A stretch of DNA of 64,000 bases from Lysinibacillus fusiformis (GTDB lineage Bacteria > Bacillota > Bacilli > Bacillales_A > Planococcaceae): positions 1,178,001 through 1,242,000 of the forward strand of contig NZ_CP070490.1 in NCBI RefSeq assembly GCF_016925635.1, given 5' to 3'. The translations under genes and the position numbers were made by a program. Position 1 is the first letter of the stretch; each line of letters starts with the position of its first letter. This document shows, in pieces, positions 1-10,334 of the stretch. The notes below the pieces were generated by a model that made no database searches, was not told the origin of the DNA, and worked only from the letters and a program-made list of their open reading frames with translations.

Positions 1-2826
1 AAAGAAACAGTCATTAGTCTGTTAGGTATCCTAAAAGCTGGTGGAGTTTATGTTCCCATTGATCCTAGCTATCCAAAAGAACGTTGTCAGTACCTATTAA
101 ACGATACAGGTGCTCCATTTATCATAACGAAAAACGAACATACAGCACTACTGAATGATTTCATACATAATGATTCCCAAACACGTACAGTATTAACAAT
201 CAACCAAACCGAGCAAGGCTATTCACAAGCGAACATTCACTGTGAATTACTTCCATCTGACTTAGCCTATATCATTTATACATCTGGTTCAACAGGTAAG
301 CCAAAAGGCGTTATGCTTAAGCATGAAGCTGTTATAAATTTGATAACAGATAATCAAAGAATCTACCATTCAACTAAAGAAGATGTTTATTCTCAGTTTA
401 TTTCTTATAGTTTTGATCCTTCTGTAACAGAAACTTTTACTGCTTTCTTTTCAGGAGCAAGACTTCATATGCTAACAAGTATAGAACGTCTATCGATTGA
501 AGCATTTGCTGATATGATCGACCGTGAGCAAGTAACGACTGCCACTGTTCCAAATGCCTTCTTTACACAGCTGGCTACACATTTACCAGTAAGCTATCGA
601 GAAATACTCTCGACACTAAATTATTTATCTGTTGGTGGTGAAGCCCTATTGCCTGCCGTTGTTCAAAAATGGCAAGAGAAATTTGGACTTTCTTCAGAAA
701 TTATTAACGTATATGGACCAACTGAATGCACAGTATTGTCCTCTTATTTTAAGGTGAAAAGTCAGATAACAGACATGCAATCCAGCATCCCTATCGGCAG
801 ACCTATCGCCAATTATGAAATGTATGTTGTCAGTGCGGATGAACAGCTTTGTCCCGTTAATGTAATCGGGGAATTATGTATTGCAGGAGCTGGTTTAGCA
901 GCAGGCTATTTACATCAGCCTGAAAAAACAGCAGATGTCTTTGTACCCCATCTCTTAAAGCCTGATCAAAAAATGTATCGAACAGGTGATTTAGTTCGAC
1001 TATTGCCAACTGGTGTCATTGAATTTGTTGGACGCAAAGATTCTCAAATTAAAGTAAGAGGCTTCCGTATTGAACTTGGAGAAATTGAAACAGTGTTAAG
1101 CAATCATACGAGCATTCAGGAAGCCGTAGTCATTGCGAAGAAAATGGCTGATGGAAATAACCATTTATTTGCCTACTATACGGTAACAAGTGGTATGCAG
1201 CTTGAAGAAAATCTATTAAGAGACTATTTGGCAAATCTTTTACCAGATTATATGGTGCCTGAGCAATTTATTGAATTGCAAGAAATGCCATTATCCCCTA
1301 CAGGGAAAATTGATCGAAAACACTTGGCTTCATTGGAATTAACATTATCACGCAGCAATACATATATTGCTCCAGAAAATGATACACAACGTATGCTTGC
1401 TAACGCATGGGAATATGTACTCGGTATTGAGCCAATAGGCATTCACGATAACTTCTTCCATATTGGAGGGCATTCACTAAAAGTGCTCGAGATTCTTGTA
1501 CAAGTGAAAAAACATATCCCATTCTTAAAGATTCAGGATTTCTTCCAATATCAAACGATTGCAGAACTTGATCATTATATTCGTCATTATCAACCGGAAG
1601 CTATTGAAGTTCAAGAACGGCCAACTAACATTGTCTTCAAGGACTTAATGGAGCCTAGTCCGCTACAAGTCTCCCAAAACGTGAAGCCTTTGCCAATGAC
1701 ATCTGTATTATTAACAGGGGCTACAGGTTATTTAGGTAGCCATGTATTACATGAGCTATTAGCAACAACAAATGCGCATATTTATTGCCTTATTCGACCA
1801 AGTGCCCAAACTATGATTGAAGCCAAGCTAATAGAAAGTATGCAATTTTATTTTGGCAATACGATTGCTCAGCAGTTGAAAGACCGTGTCACAGTTATCC
1901 AAGGTGATTTAGGCAAGCAACGACTACATTTATCGGATGAAGATGAACAAATCATTCTGAAAGAAATCAATGCCATCATACATTGTGGTGCAGATGTGCG
2001 TCATTTCGGTGCCGCTGATCATTTTAATAATGTCAATGTAAATGGAACTCGCTATTTGCTTGAAATAGCCAAACAGAAACCAGGTGTACATTTCCATTAT
2101 GTATCGACAATTGGTATTCCAGAGGAGTTAGCCGCCCTTCAATGGGGGCCAGATGAAGCAAAGGGTAACTTCAATTACGATGTAAAACTTGATAATGTTT
2201 ATACTCAAAGTAAGCTAGAAGCAGAGAATCTTGTTCGAAATGCTATGCATGATAAAATCCCTGTTTCCATTTATCGTGTAGGGAATTTAAGCTGTCATTC
2301 TGAAACAGGTAAATTCCAACGTAATATCGATGACAATGCCTTTTACCGTATGATTAAATCGATGCTTTATTTAGGTAAAACACCTACTGCACAATGGCAT
2401 GTTGATTTTACACCAATCAATTATGCTAGTCAGGCACTCGTTTCTCTGGCAAATCAGCCAGCATCCAACGGCCATGTCTTCCATTTATGTAACCCTGTAT
2501 CGCTTACTTATTTAGAATTAATCGATATGCTTAAGGAAATTGGTTATGACTTAACAATTGTATCAACACAAGAGTATACAGATTGGCTATTAAATGGCGA
2601 TCATTCAAAAGATGTACAGGAATATTTATCATTAGCCATTGCTCAACTTGAAGGTGATGGAGCAAGTGACTCCCCATTTATCTTCAATTGCAAAAAGACG
2701 ATAGAATTTTTAGCCCATACAAAGATTGAATGTGCAGTACCAACTACAGCCTTTATTGACAGAATGATTCAATACGGCATCGATACAGGCTACTTCCCAG
2801 AACCAAAACAAGTCAATATAAGATGA
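1..2826 (+). CDS. Non-ribosomal peptide synthetase, 3' part: adenylation, carrier and terminal reductase domains
   Basis: The reading frame is open from the first base, so the gene is cut by the window edge; about 941 residues are visible. Adenylation cores are clear in order: LKAGGVYVPID, YTSGSTGKPKG, NVYGPTE, RTGDL and KVRGFRIELGEIE. A peptidyl carrier domain follows with DNFFHIGGHSL, its phosphopantetheine serine at about residue 492. The last third is a thioester reductase domain with an NAD(P)-binding LLTGATGYLGSH motif (about residue 570) and a YTQSK catalytic motif. Such R domains release the chain by NADPH reduction to an aldehyde or alcohol instead of hydrolysis. My reading of the substrate pocket by alignment to GrsA is D-P-T-T-L-V-V-V-L-K; I do not recognise it, so the substrate is unknown. 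The stop overlaps the next start by four bases (ATGA). Confidence 0.93.
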   Translation, partial: KETVISLLGILKAGGVYVPIDPSYPKERCQYLLNDTGAPFIITKNEHTALLNDFIHNDSQTRTVLTINQTEQGYSQANIHCELLPSDLAYIIYTSGSTGKPKGVMLKHEAVINLITDNQRIYHSTKEDVYSQFISYSFDPSVTETFTAFFSGARLHMLTSIERLSIEAFADMIDREQVTTATVPNAFFTQLATHLPVSYREILSTLNYLSVGGEALLPAVVQKWQEKFGLSSEIINVYGPTECTVLSSYFKVKSQITDMQSSIPIGRPIANYEMYVVSADEQLCPVNVIGELCIAGAGLAAGYLHQPEKTADVFVPHLLKPDQKMYRTGDLVRLLPTGVIEFVGRKDSQIKVRGFRIELGEIETVLSNHTSIQEAVVIAKKMADGNNHLFAYYTVTSGMQLEENLLRDYLANLLPDYMVPEQFIELQEMPLSPTGKIDRKHLASLELTLSRSNTYIAPENDTQRMLANAWEYVLGIEPIGIHDNFFHIGGHSLKVLEILVQVKKHIPFLKIQDFFQYQTIAELDHYIRHYQPEAIEVQERPTNIVFKDLMEPSPLQVSQNVKPLPMTSVLLTGATGYLGSHVLHELLATTNAHIYCLIRPSAQTMIEAKLIESMQFYFGNTIAQQLKDRVTVIQGDLGKQRLHLSDEDEQIILKEINAIIHCGADVRHFGAADHFNNVNVNGTRYLLEIAKQKPGVHFHYVSTIGIPEELAALQWGPDEAKGNFNYDVKLDNVYTQSKLEAENLVRNAMHDKIPVSIYRVGNLSCHSETGKFQRNIDDNAFYRMIKSMLYLGKTPTAQWHVDFTPINYASQALVSLANQPASNGHVFHLCNPVSLTYLELIDMLKEIGYDLTIVSTQEYTDWLLNGDHSKDVQEYLSLAIAQLEGDGASDSPFIFNCKKTIEFLAHTKIECAVPTTAFIDRMIQYGIDTGYFPEPKQVNIR

Positions 2827-3479
2827 TAGAACAAAATATACAACTATTTGCACTGCCTCTTGGAGCACAGTTAACGCCATTAGAATGGGATACTTTTCTC
2901 AAAGCACTCCCTTCTGATGTTCAAGGAAAAGTTAAGCAATACAAGCATTGGCAGGATCGTCAAAGAGCCTTGCTAAGTAGCACCCTCATTAGGTGGGCAC
3001 TCCTTCCCTATATCGATGAAGTCATGCTACACCTAGCTTATGATGAAAATGGCCGCCCATATATTGCAGGACATCCTCATTGGCAGGGCGATTTTAATCT
3101 TTCTCATTCTGGTAATTGGATTGTGTTGGCAGTCGCTACTAACGGACGAGTGGGCATTGATGTGGAAGAAATAAAACCTGTGAGTGAAGATATGATGACG
3201 TATGCGCTTTCCGAGACGGAGCTTCAATTGGTCTCTCATCAGCCTCTACATGTTTTTTATGAGTTTTGGACATTAAAAGAAGCCCTTTTTAAAACAGGCT
3301 TAATGTCGATTACATCACCTCATTTGCTTGATACAATCGACATTAAAAGAACAAGGAAAGATCTTTTTACTGAGTTACTATATCTCGATCAGCAACACCC
3401 TGTGTCCATCTGCTGGAACCATGCATGTTCTAATGTAATAATCACCATGTTAAATAAAGAGCAGCTTTTGCAGCTATAA
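2823..3479 (+). CDS. Sfp-type 4'-phosphopantetheinyl transferase
   Basis: This 218-residue protein should transfer the phosphopantetheine arm of CoA to the carrier domain serines of the upstream synthetase. Family motifs are visible: NLSHSGNW (about 92-99), the magnesium-binding VGIDVEE (110-116, D113 and E115), and WTLKEALFK (149-157). Its start codon overlaps the synthetase stop (ATGA), so the two are translationally coupled and the pair is the end of a biosynthetic operon. Length is normal for the Sfp/Gsp group and distinct from the shorter AcpS enzyme encoded at 56084-56437. Assignment is from motifs and context. Confidence 0.92.
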   Translation: MIEQNIQLFALPLGAQLTPLEWDTFLKALPSDVQGKVKQYKHWQDRQRALLSSTLIRWALLPYIDEVMLHLAYDENGRPYIAGHPHWQGDFNLSHSGNWIVLAVATNGRVGIDVEEIKPVSEDMMTYALSETELQLVSHQPLHVFYEFWTLKEALFKTGLMSITSPHLLDTIDIKRTRKDLFTELLYLDQQHPVSICWNHACSNVIITMLNKEQLLQL

Positions 3480-3565
3480 CAAAGGAGGATAAGTGATTCG
3501 TTACTACCCCCTCAAAAAATGAGTAGTGAACGCCTTTGCTAAAAAGTTAATGGGTTGGAGTGGAA

Positions 3566-3680
3566 GGCTACGTGACTCCCGTGGGATAGCGAGACAGGCA
3601 AAACTCTAAACGGAGCGGTAGCGGAGGAAGCGATTCGGCGCTCGCCCACAGGAAAGCAAGTAGCCTGCAACGGAAATTCA
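3566..3680 (+). repeat. Hairpin-forming intergenic repeat, copy 1
   Basis: Nested complementary arms fold this non-coding stretch into a long hairpin: GGCTAC 3566-3571 with GTAGCC 3660-3665, GTGGG 3581-3585 with CCCAC 3645-3649, and GCGAG 3589-3593 with CTCGC 3641-3645. It ends with the trailer GCAACGGAAATTCA, close to trailers of the other copies at 7060, 24204 and 24420. It fills most of the 348-base gap between the phosphopantetheinyl transferase gene and the iron-uptake operon; no gene is seen in the gap. Sequence between the arms differs between copies, so the family is defined by shape and trailer. Confidence 0.6.
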
Positions 3681-3725
3681 TTTTCACTTTTTACAAAAAT
3701 TCTATTGATTGTTTTTCAACACTAT

Positions 3726-3761
3726 GAAAGGAGGAGAAATCGAATAATTTCGCCTCCTTTC
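3726..3761. terminator. Probable transcription terminator after the iron-uptake operon
   Basis: GAAAGGAGG at 3726-3734 pairs with CCTCCTTTC at 3753-3761. It lies between two converging transcription units. The U-run is weak on both strands. A second long-loop stem, AACGCTG 3775-3781 with CAGCGTT 3814-3820, sits nearer the minus-strand gene and has TTTT after it on that strand. Confidence 0.45.
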
Positions 3762-3827
3762 ATTATTAATAGAAAACGCTGCGCTAGCGTGTCGTTTATT
3801 CGACCCACTAGAACAGCGTTATCTGTA

Positions 3828-4841
3828 TTATTTAAATAAGTCTGGATACATTTCTTTCGCTAGGGCTTCCATTCCATCAATTGTGTTATAGCCATAGCCG
3901 AACATGTAATTGTAGTCTACAATATACATTTGTTTATTTTTAATAGCCTTCATGCTTGAAAGTTTAGGGTTCGCATAAATTTCTTCACGTACTTTTGTCA
4001 AATCAGAACCGTCCCAGTTAGGAAGAATTAATACATCTGGATCTGCAGCAATCAATGTTTCAACACTTACATCGCCTGTTTCATCTTTGAAAATATTATC
4101 TAATTTAACCATTTTGAATGCATCATTAAAGAATGATTCATCGTGTGCTGGATAAACAAAAAGCTCTTTTGGATCATTCGTGTGCAGATATGCAAATGTT
4201 TTTTCTTCTTTAATACTTTCTAATTTTGAAGAAATATCTTGTTGTCGGCCTTTTAATTCTTTAATAAAGCTGTCTGCTTTGTCTTGAACATTAAAAATTT
4301 CTCCGATATTTTCGATATCTTTGTAAATAGAATCATATGTGCCACCTGTTACAGATGATTCTAAAACATATGTTTTTACACCCATTTCATTAAGAGAGTC
4401 TACTGTTCCTACTCCCCATTCAGCATTATCAAATAAGCCACCACGACCAAATACTAAATCAGGATCAGTCCCTAATGTAACCTCTTTCCCAACATATTCA
4501 TCACTTAAAATATTTAGCTTAGCATATTCTTCTTCTACAGATTTATCAACTGCACCAAAGTTTGCCCCAACACCAACGATTTTATCGCCTAATCCTAGAT
4601 GTAATAATAATTCAGCTGCTGGACGTGTATTTGCCATAATTCTTTCAGGTGCTTTATCAAATACTTGATCTTTCTTTTCCCATGTTGACCCACCCTCAGC
4701 TTTTGAAAAGTTCTCAACTGTCAGTGGATAATGCTCTTTCGTTTGTGTTGTTGCCTCAGATGTATCTTTTGATGTGTTACCGCAAGCTGTTAATGTTAAT
4801 AAAGCAGCTAAACCAATTCCTAATAATAATTTTTTCTTCAT
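3828..4841 (-). CDS. Iron-complex ABC transporter substrate-binding lipoprotein
   Basis: A 337-residue extracellular binding lipoprotein of the FecB/BtuF-like periplasmic-binding family. The start at 4841 is chosen because AGGAGG lies just upstream and the product begins with a classic signal peptide MKKKLLLGIGLAALL and lipobox LTAC with Cys20; a longer frame is open but lacks a ribosome site. Family features include the APERIMANTR segment near the N-terminus and alternating alpha/beta lobes. It is the last gene of a three-gene operon with the ATPase (10 bases upstream) and permease. The Fur box at the operon head suggests a ferric siderophore or haem ligand. The exact ligand cannot be read from sequence. 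Confidence 0.9.
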   Translation of the reverse strand: MKKKLLLGIGLAALLTLTACGNTSKDTSEATTQTKEHYPLTVENFSKAEGGSTWEKKDQVFDKAPERIMANTRPAAELLLHLGLGDKIVGVGANFGAVDKSVEEEYAKLNILSDEYVGKEVTLGTDPDLVFGRGGLFDNAEWGVGTVDSLNEMGVKTYVLESSVTGGTYDSIYKDIENIGEIFNVQDKADSFIKELKGRQQDISSKLESIKEEKTFAYLHTNDPKELFVYPAHDESFFNDAFKMVKLDNIFKDETGDVSVETLIAADPDVLILPNWDGSDLTKVREEIYANPKLSSMKAIKNKQMYIVDYNYMFGYGYNTIDGMEALAKEMYPDLFK

Positions 4842-4851
4842 GGTTTTCCTC

Positions 4852-5613
4852 CTACAGTCCATATGCAAATCCTAATCCATTCGTCACTGGATTAGTAAAT
4901 GTTTGACATTTAATATGATATAAAGCTTCTATTGTTTCTGGTGTTAAAACTTCTTGCGGTGTGCCATGTGCATAGATTTCACCATCTTTTACCGCATAAA
5001 GATAATCACAGTAATGTGCAGCCATTTCTAGATCATGAAGTGCCGCTAAAACACCGATGTTTAAACTTCTTACACAGGATAGTATTTCAATTTGATAGCG
5101 AATATCTAAATGATTTGTTGGTTCATCCAAAATCATAAATTTAGGCTGTTGAGCAATCGTTCTAGCTAAAATAACCCTTTGCTTTTCGCCACCAGATAAT
5201 GAAAGAAAACTACGTCCTCTATAAGATTGTAAGTTCGTTCTTGTCAATGCCTCTTCTACGATGTCAAAATCCTTTTGGTTATCTGACTCTAGCATTTTTT
5301 TATGAGGTGTTCTGCCTAACATCACCATTTGTTGTACCGTTAAATCAAAGTGCATTTCATTGAATTGTCCAACTACACCTAAGTGCTGAGAAATCTTTTT
5401 TTCAGGACTTTTTAAAACATCTAAATCATCTAAGAAGACCATCCCTTTTTGTGGCACGAGGCTTTTATAAATACTTTTCAACAAAGTTGACTTTCCGCAT
5501 CCGTTTGGTCCGATTAAGCCCACAAATTGTTGCTTATTCACATGAATGGATATGTTTTTTACGATTTCCTTTTTGCCGATTTTTACTTCTATTTCCTTTG
5601 CTACTAATTCCAT
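4852..5613 (-). CDS. Iron-complex ABC transporter ATPase
   Basis: A 253-residue ATPase of the FecE/BtuD type that powers the adjoining permease. Walker A GPNGCGKST is at 35-43, the ABC signature LSGGE at 139-143 and Walker B MILDEPTNHLD at 160-170. Its ATG lies four bases after the permease stop, and the ribosome site GGAGGG overlaps the end of the permease gene. It is the middle gene of the operon. Family membership is certain; the substrate is inferred from the Fur site and the partner genes. Confidence 0.94.
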   Translation of the reverse strand: MELVAKEIEVKIGKKEIVKNISIHVNKQQFVGLIGPNGCGKSTLLKSIYKSLVPQKGMVFLDDLDVLKSPEKKISQHLGVVGQFNEMHFDLTVQQMVMLGRTPHKKMLESDNQKDFDIVEEALTRTNLQSYRGRSFLSLSGGEKQRVILARTIAQQPKFMILDEPTNHLDIRYQIEILSCVRSLNIGVLAALHDLEMAAHYCDYLYAVKDGEIYAHGTPQEVLTPETIEALYHIKCQTFTNPVTNGLGFAYGL

Positions 5614-5617
5614 TGTT

Positions 5618-6697
5618 CTACCCTCCGAAGTTGTAACCTTTTTTTACAATCATATAGATAAATAATGGTGACCCAATGACAGAAGTAATAATTCCAATCG
5701 GTAATTCTACATTTTGGATTAATGTTCGAGACAGAATATCTGCCCAAATCATGAAAAGTCCTCCTAAGAGCAATGTTCCTAACATTAATCGTTTATGGTC
5801 TGCACCGAAAATTCCTCTCGTGATATGTGGAATTATTAAACCAACAAAACCGATCATACCTGCATAAGCGACCATCGTTCCTGTAATTAGCGAGGTAAGA
5901 ATCATATACAATTTACGATAAGCACTTAAATTGATCCCTAATGTGATAGCTGATTCATCCCCAAGTAGCATTGTATTTAGCACACGATGTTGGAAAAGGA
6001 ATAATGCAGCTCCCAGCACAATTACGACTGTTAAAATCGGTGTTTTGTCCCAGCTAGCTGAGGCTAAACTTCCCATAGACCAAAATGTAACAGTTTTAAT
6101 GCCCTCAGCATTATTGGCAAAGAAGATGATAAGGCTTGAAAACGAACTACATAATGCACCGATAACAACCCCTGATAAAACAAGTTTTACTGAAGTTGCT
6201 TTGCCGCCAATGCTGGATAGGATAAGCACTGCCATCGAGGTAAGCATTGCCCCAGCAAATGCACCAAAGGCTACCCCAAATTGTGCTAATAATGCACTGC
6301 TCCCAAAACCAACTAGGATAGCAAACGTTGCACCCAATGACGCACCTGAAGAAATACCAAGTATGTATGGATCAGCAAGCGGGTTTTGTACAACTGCCTG
6401 CATGACAGCTCCACACAATGCAAGTCCGACACCAATCAATAAGGCAAAAACCACACGCGGCATTCTGACCTGTAAAATAATATTCAAGTAAGATTCACTT
6501 TCCACACTATCAAGCGTGCCAAGCTTCCCATTGGATATAGTATGTAGCAAAATATCCATCGATTGCTTGAAAGGAATGCTGACTTGTCCTATTGATACAG
6601 AAAAAACGGCAGATATTAAAATGGAGGCTATTAAAAGCAAGATAATAACATAATAAATATTGCCCATTCCTATTCTGTTAGCTTCCTGTTTATCCAA
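5618..6697 (-). CDS. FecCD-family iron-complex ABC transporter permease
   Basis: A 359-residue polytopic membrane protein of the FecCD/BtuC family with about nine to ten hydrophobic segments. Recognisable stretches are RMPRVVFALLIGVGLALCG, NPLADPYILGISSGAS and GLIIPHITR. The start is a TTG codon (6695-6697) placed five bases after GAGGTG; the next ATG is ten codons in. It is the first gene of the operon read from the Fur box at 6729-6747. Only one permease gene is present, so the channel is probably a homodimer. Confidence 0.93.
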   Translation of the reverse strand: MDKQEANRIGMGNIYYVIILLLIASILISAVFSVSIGQVSIPFKQSMDILLHTISNGKLGTLDSVESESYLNIILQVRMPRVVFALLIGVGLALCGAVMQAVVQNPLADPYILGISSGASLGATFAILVGFGSSALLAQFGVAFGAFAGAMLTSMAVLILSSIGGKATSVKLVLSGVVIGALCSSFSSLIIFFANNAEGIKTVTFWSMGSLASASWDKTPILTVVIVLGAALFLFQHRVLNTMLLGDESAITLGINLSAYRKLYMILTSLITGTMVAYAGMIGFVGLIIPHITRGIFGADHKRLMLGTLLLGGLFMIWADILSRTLIQNVELPIGIITSVIGSPLFIYMIVKKGYNFGG

Positions 6698-6728
6698 GAT
6701 TTCACCTCTATCTATTAAACTATTAGTT

Positions 6729-6747
6729 AATGATAACGATTATCATT
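6729..6747. promoter_or_regulatory. Fur box
   Basis: AATGATAACGATTATCATT is a perfect 8-3-8 palindrome and contains the 7-1-7 core TGATAAC/ATTATCA expected for Fur in Bacillus. It sits 32 bases upstream of the permease start. It predicts iron repression of the three-gene importer. Confidence 0.9.
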
Positions 6748-7059
6748 TTCATTTTGTATTGTAAGTGATAATCCATTGAAAAACAACAGGAAAATTTTTA
6801 ATTATAGATTATTCATACATTTAATAGATGAATAATCCAGTAATGGCGCTTTAGTTGACTAAAATTATTTTTCCCTTGGAAATAAAAACAGCTAGTTATA
6901 AATTCCAATTATTATATAGAAGAGAAAATTTAGGAATTTCTAAAAATAGGAGATGTAAAATGAAAAAACGCATTTTTATTAGACAAAGGTGGAGCAACCA
7001 TAAGGACAACAATCTGTGATGAGATTGCTTACGGAAATGAAATGAAACAATTTGAGGAG

Positions 7060-7143
7060 CCAGCGTCACAGATGAGACCTTTCGTGAGTAAAGCGGCTCA
7101 CCGGACACCTCCTAGAAAGGACGCTGGTGGAACGGAAATCAAC
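7060..7143 (+). repeat. Hairpin-forming intergenic repeat, copy 2
   Basis: CCAGCGTC at 7060-7067 pairs with GACGCTGG at 7120-7127, and GTGAG near 7084 can pair with CTCAC near 7097. The trailer GGAACGGAAATCAAC (7129-7143) matches the trailers of copies 1 and 3. It lies in the 577-base gap between the iron operon and groEL. The rest of that gap holds the Fur box, the groEL terminator and a 19-codon open frame at 6960 with a good ribosome site but no recognisable product. Confidence 0.6.
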
Positions 7144-7201
7144 CCCCCTGCCTTGCCAAAAGGTCTTTTTCTGCTCGTGACATGATTTTTTTCAACAACA
7201 A

Positions 7202-7231
7202 AACCACTTCCCATAAAATGATGGAAAGTGG
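7202..7231 (-). terminator. groESL terminator
   Basis: On the minus strand the arms ACCACTTTCCAT and ATGGGAAGTGGT form a near-perfect 12-bp stem followed by TTTTGTTGTT, 44 bases after the groEL stop. Confidence 0.75.
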
Positions 7232-7274
7232 TCATGTTTACTTAAAAGATTGTGCTTTTAGTTTAAGCTAAATC

Positions 7275-8912
<1,638 letters not shown>

Positions 8913-9035
8913 TTACCCTCCTGAAATGGAATATTCGTTAAGCTTCTTCAATATATTTATATCAATTTCATCTTATTGTCACATTTGTTAAGCAAACAAT
9001 AAGCATCCACCTTACATAAGGTGCGTTTAATGTTC

Positions 9036-9320
9036 TTATTCAATAATTGCAAGAATATCGCTTTCGCGTAAAATTAGGTATTCATTACCTTCAAATTTAA
9101 CTTCTGTGCCAGCGTATTTAGAGAAAATAATGCGGTCGTCAACTTTAACGTCAAGCTCTACACGTTGCCCGTTCTCTAATACACGACCTGTCCCAACTGC
9201 TACTACTTTACCTTCTTGTGGTTTTTCTTTTGCAGAGTCAGGTAGTACAATACCGAATGCAGATTTTTCTTCTACCTCGATTAGTTCAATTACAATACGA
9301 TCTCCTAGTGGTCTTAACAA
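9036..9320 (-). CDS. groES: Co-chaperonin GroES (10 kDa)
   Basis: A 94-residue co-chaperonin, the usual length. The product begins [15 protein letters not shown] when a TTG at 9318-9320 is read as the start; AGGAGG lies nine bases upstream. A longer frame is open upstream but would read through the leader. The mobile-loop region ASAFGIVLP-like sequence ([10 protein letters not shown]) and the conserved KYAGTE segment are present. It is the promoter-proximal gene of the heat-shock operon under CIRCE at 9362-9388. Confidence 0.98.
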   Translation of the reverse strand: MLRPLGDRIVIELIEVEEKSAFGIVLPDSAKEKPQEGKVVAVGTGRVLENGQRVELDVKVDDRIIFSKYAGTEVKFEGNEYLILRESDILAIIE

Positions 9321-9361
9321 GTGAAACAACCTCCTAATAATTAAATAATTGTTGATATTTA

Positions 9362-9388
9362 TTAGCACTCTATATCAATGAGTGCTAA
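9362..9388. promoter_or_regulatory. CIRCE operator (HrcA site)
   Basis: TTAGCACTC, nine spacer bases, then GAGTGCTAA: a perfect 9-9-9 inverted repeat in the groES leader. It is the known operator of the heat-shock repressor HrcA. Confidence 0.98.
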
Positions 9389-9398
9389 CACAATTATT

Positions 9399-9427
9399 AT
9401 GATAATCAATCACTCTTTTTTTTGCAA
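9399..9427 (-). promoter_or_regulatory. groES promoter, sigma-A type
   Basis: On the minus strand TTGCAA (9422-9427) and TATCAT (9399-9404) are spaced by 17 bases. Transcription would begin just before the CIRCE element, which fits the usual groE layout. Confidence 0.6.
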
Positions 9428-9491
9428 GTCAGAACTTCGAAAAATTTTGTTTTCTTTCCATATTCCTCTACAATAGAAAGGAAGCATATGA

Positions 9492-10256
9492 ATGGAAAGG
9501 ATTTTGACTGTGACTAATTCTCAAAAAGTAACGAAACATAAAAAAACAGCCCTGTATGTTTTGCTGATTTATATCTTGATGCAAATCTCGAGCAGATGGT
9601 TGCTCTTACCGTTCCATAAGCTCATGATGAAGATAACTGGTTTAGCTTCTGAACAAGCTGCTCCCATTACTCAAGGTTGGTATATTGCCTTAAGCTTTGC
9701 TATAGCGCTCATTTTAAGCCTAATCCTCACATCTCGAGATAAAGCCTTTTGGAACATTTATCAAGGAAAAAAAGAAACAATACCACTTACAATTGTGTGG
9801 GGAATCATCGGCTTCTTCCTAGTGTTCTTTGGACAAATGATTGGTGCGGCTATTGAGATGGCTGTTTTCGGTATTGAAGGAGGCTCACAAAATACTGCTG
9901 ATATAGTCGCGATAGCTAAAGGCGCTCCCATTGCCATATTAGCAATTGTTGTATTCGGGCCAATTTTAGAAGAATTCGTCTTCCGCAGAGTGATATTTGG
10001 CTCGCTTGTCCAAACAACAAATTTCTGGGTGGCAGCTATTGTTAGCGCCATATTCTTTGCGATTATCCACTTCGACTTCTCACATATCTTGCTTTATACC
10101 ATTTGTGGTTTAATTTTCGCCTTTTTATATCACAAAACAAAGCGTATTTGGACGTCTATTATTGCACACGTCATGCTTAATGGTTTTGTGACACTTGTAC
10201 AATTCTATGCGGAACCATTGCAAAAGTTTCTTCAAGAACTAGAAAAAATGCAATAA
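9492..10256 (+). CDS. CPBP-family intramembrane metalloprotease (YdiL-like)
   Basis: A 254-residue membrane protein of the CPBP (Abi, CAAX-protease-like) family with about seven hydrophobic segments. The three family motifs are present: EEFVFRR with E160, E161 and R165; a histidine in AIIHFDF (H193); and HVMLN (H226). B. subtilis has ydiL at the same place beside groES, which supports orthology. Its cellular substrate is unknown. The ATG at 9492 follows an AAAGGAAG ribosome site; a GTG ten bases further on is possible. It converges on tatC and shares a bidirectional terminator with it. Confidence 0.88.
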   Translation: MERILTVTNSQKVTKHKKTALYVLLIYILMQISSRWLLLPFHKLMMKITGLASEQAAPITQGWYIALSFAIALILSLILTSRDKAFWNIYQGKKETIPLTIVWGIIGFFLVFFGQMIGAAIEMAVFGIEGGSQNTADIVAIAKGAPIAILAIVVFGPILEEFVFRRVIFGSLVQTTNFWVAAIVSAIFFAIIHFDFSHILLYTICGLIFAFLYHKTKRIWTSIIAHVMLNGFVTLVQFYAEPLQKFLQELEKMQ

Positions 10257-10294
10257 ATTTTTGTAAAGCTATTGTAAGTTGCAAAAATAACACA

Positions 10295-10329
10295 AAAGCT
10301 CGGTGTCCCATTTAGGGGCACCGAGCTTT
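10295..10329. terminator. Bidirectional terminator between ydiL-like gene and tatC
   Basis: AAAGCTCGGTGTCCC (10295-10309) pairs with GGGGCACCGAGCTTT (10315-10329). Its arms begin with A and end with T, so it can serve both converging genes. Confidence 0.85.
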
Positions 10330-10334
10330 ATCTA

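Noticed and set aside
3484-3523. GTG frame of nine codons after AAAGGAGG, downstream of the Sfp gene
   Set aside because: Too short and stops at once; could be the broken start of a lost gene, but there is nothing to support that.
6960-7019. 19-codon frame MKKRIFIRQRWSN with a good ribosome site
   Set aside because: Too short to support; may be a gene remnant in front of repeat copy 2.
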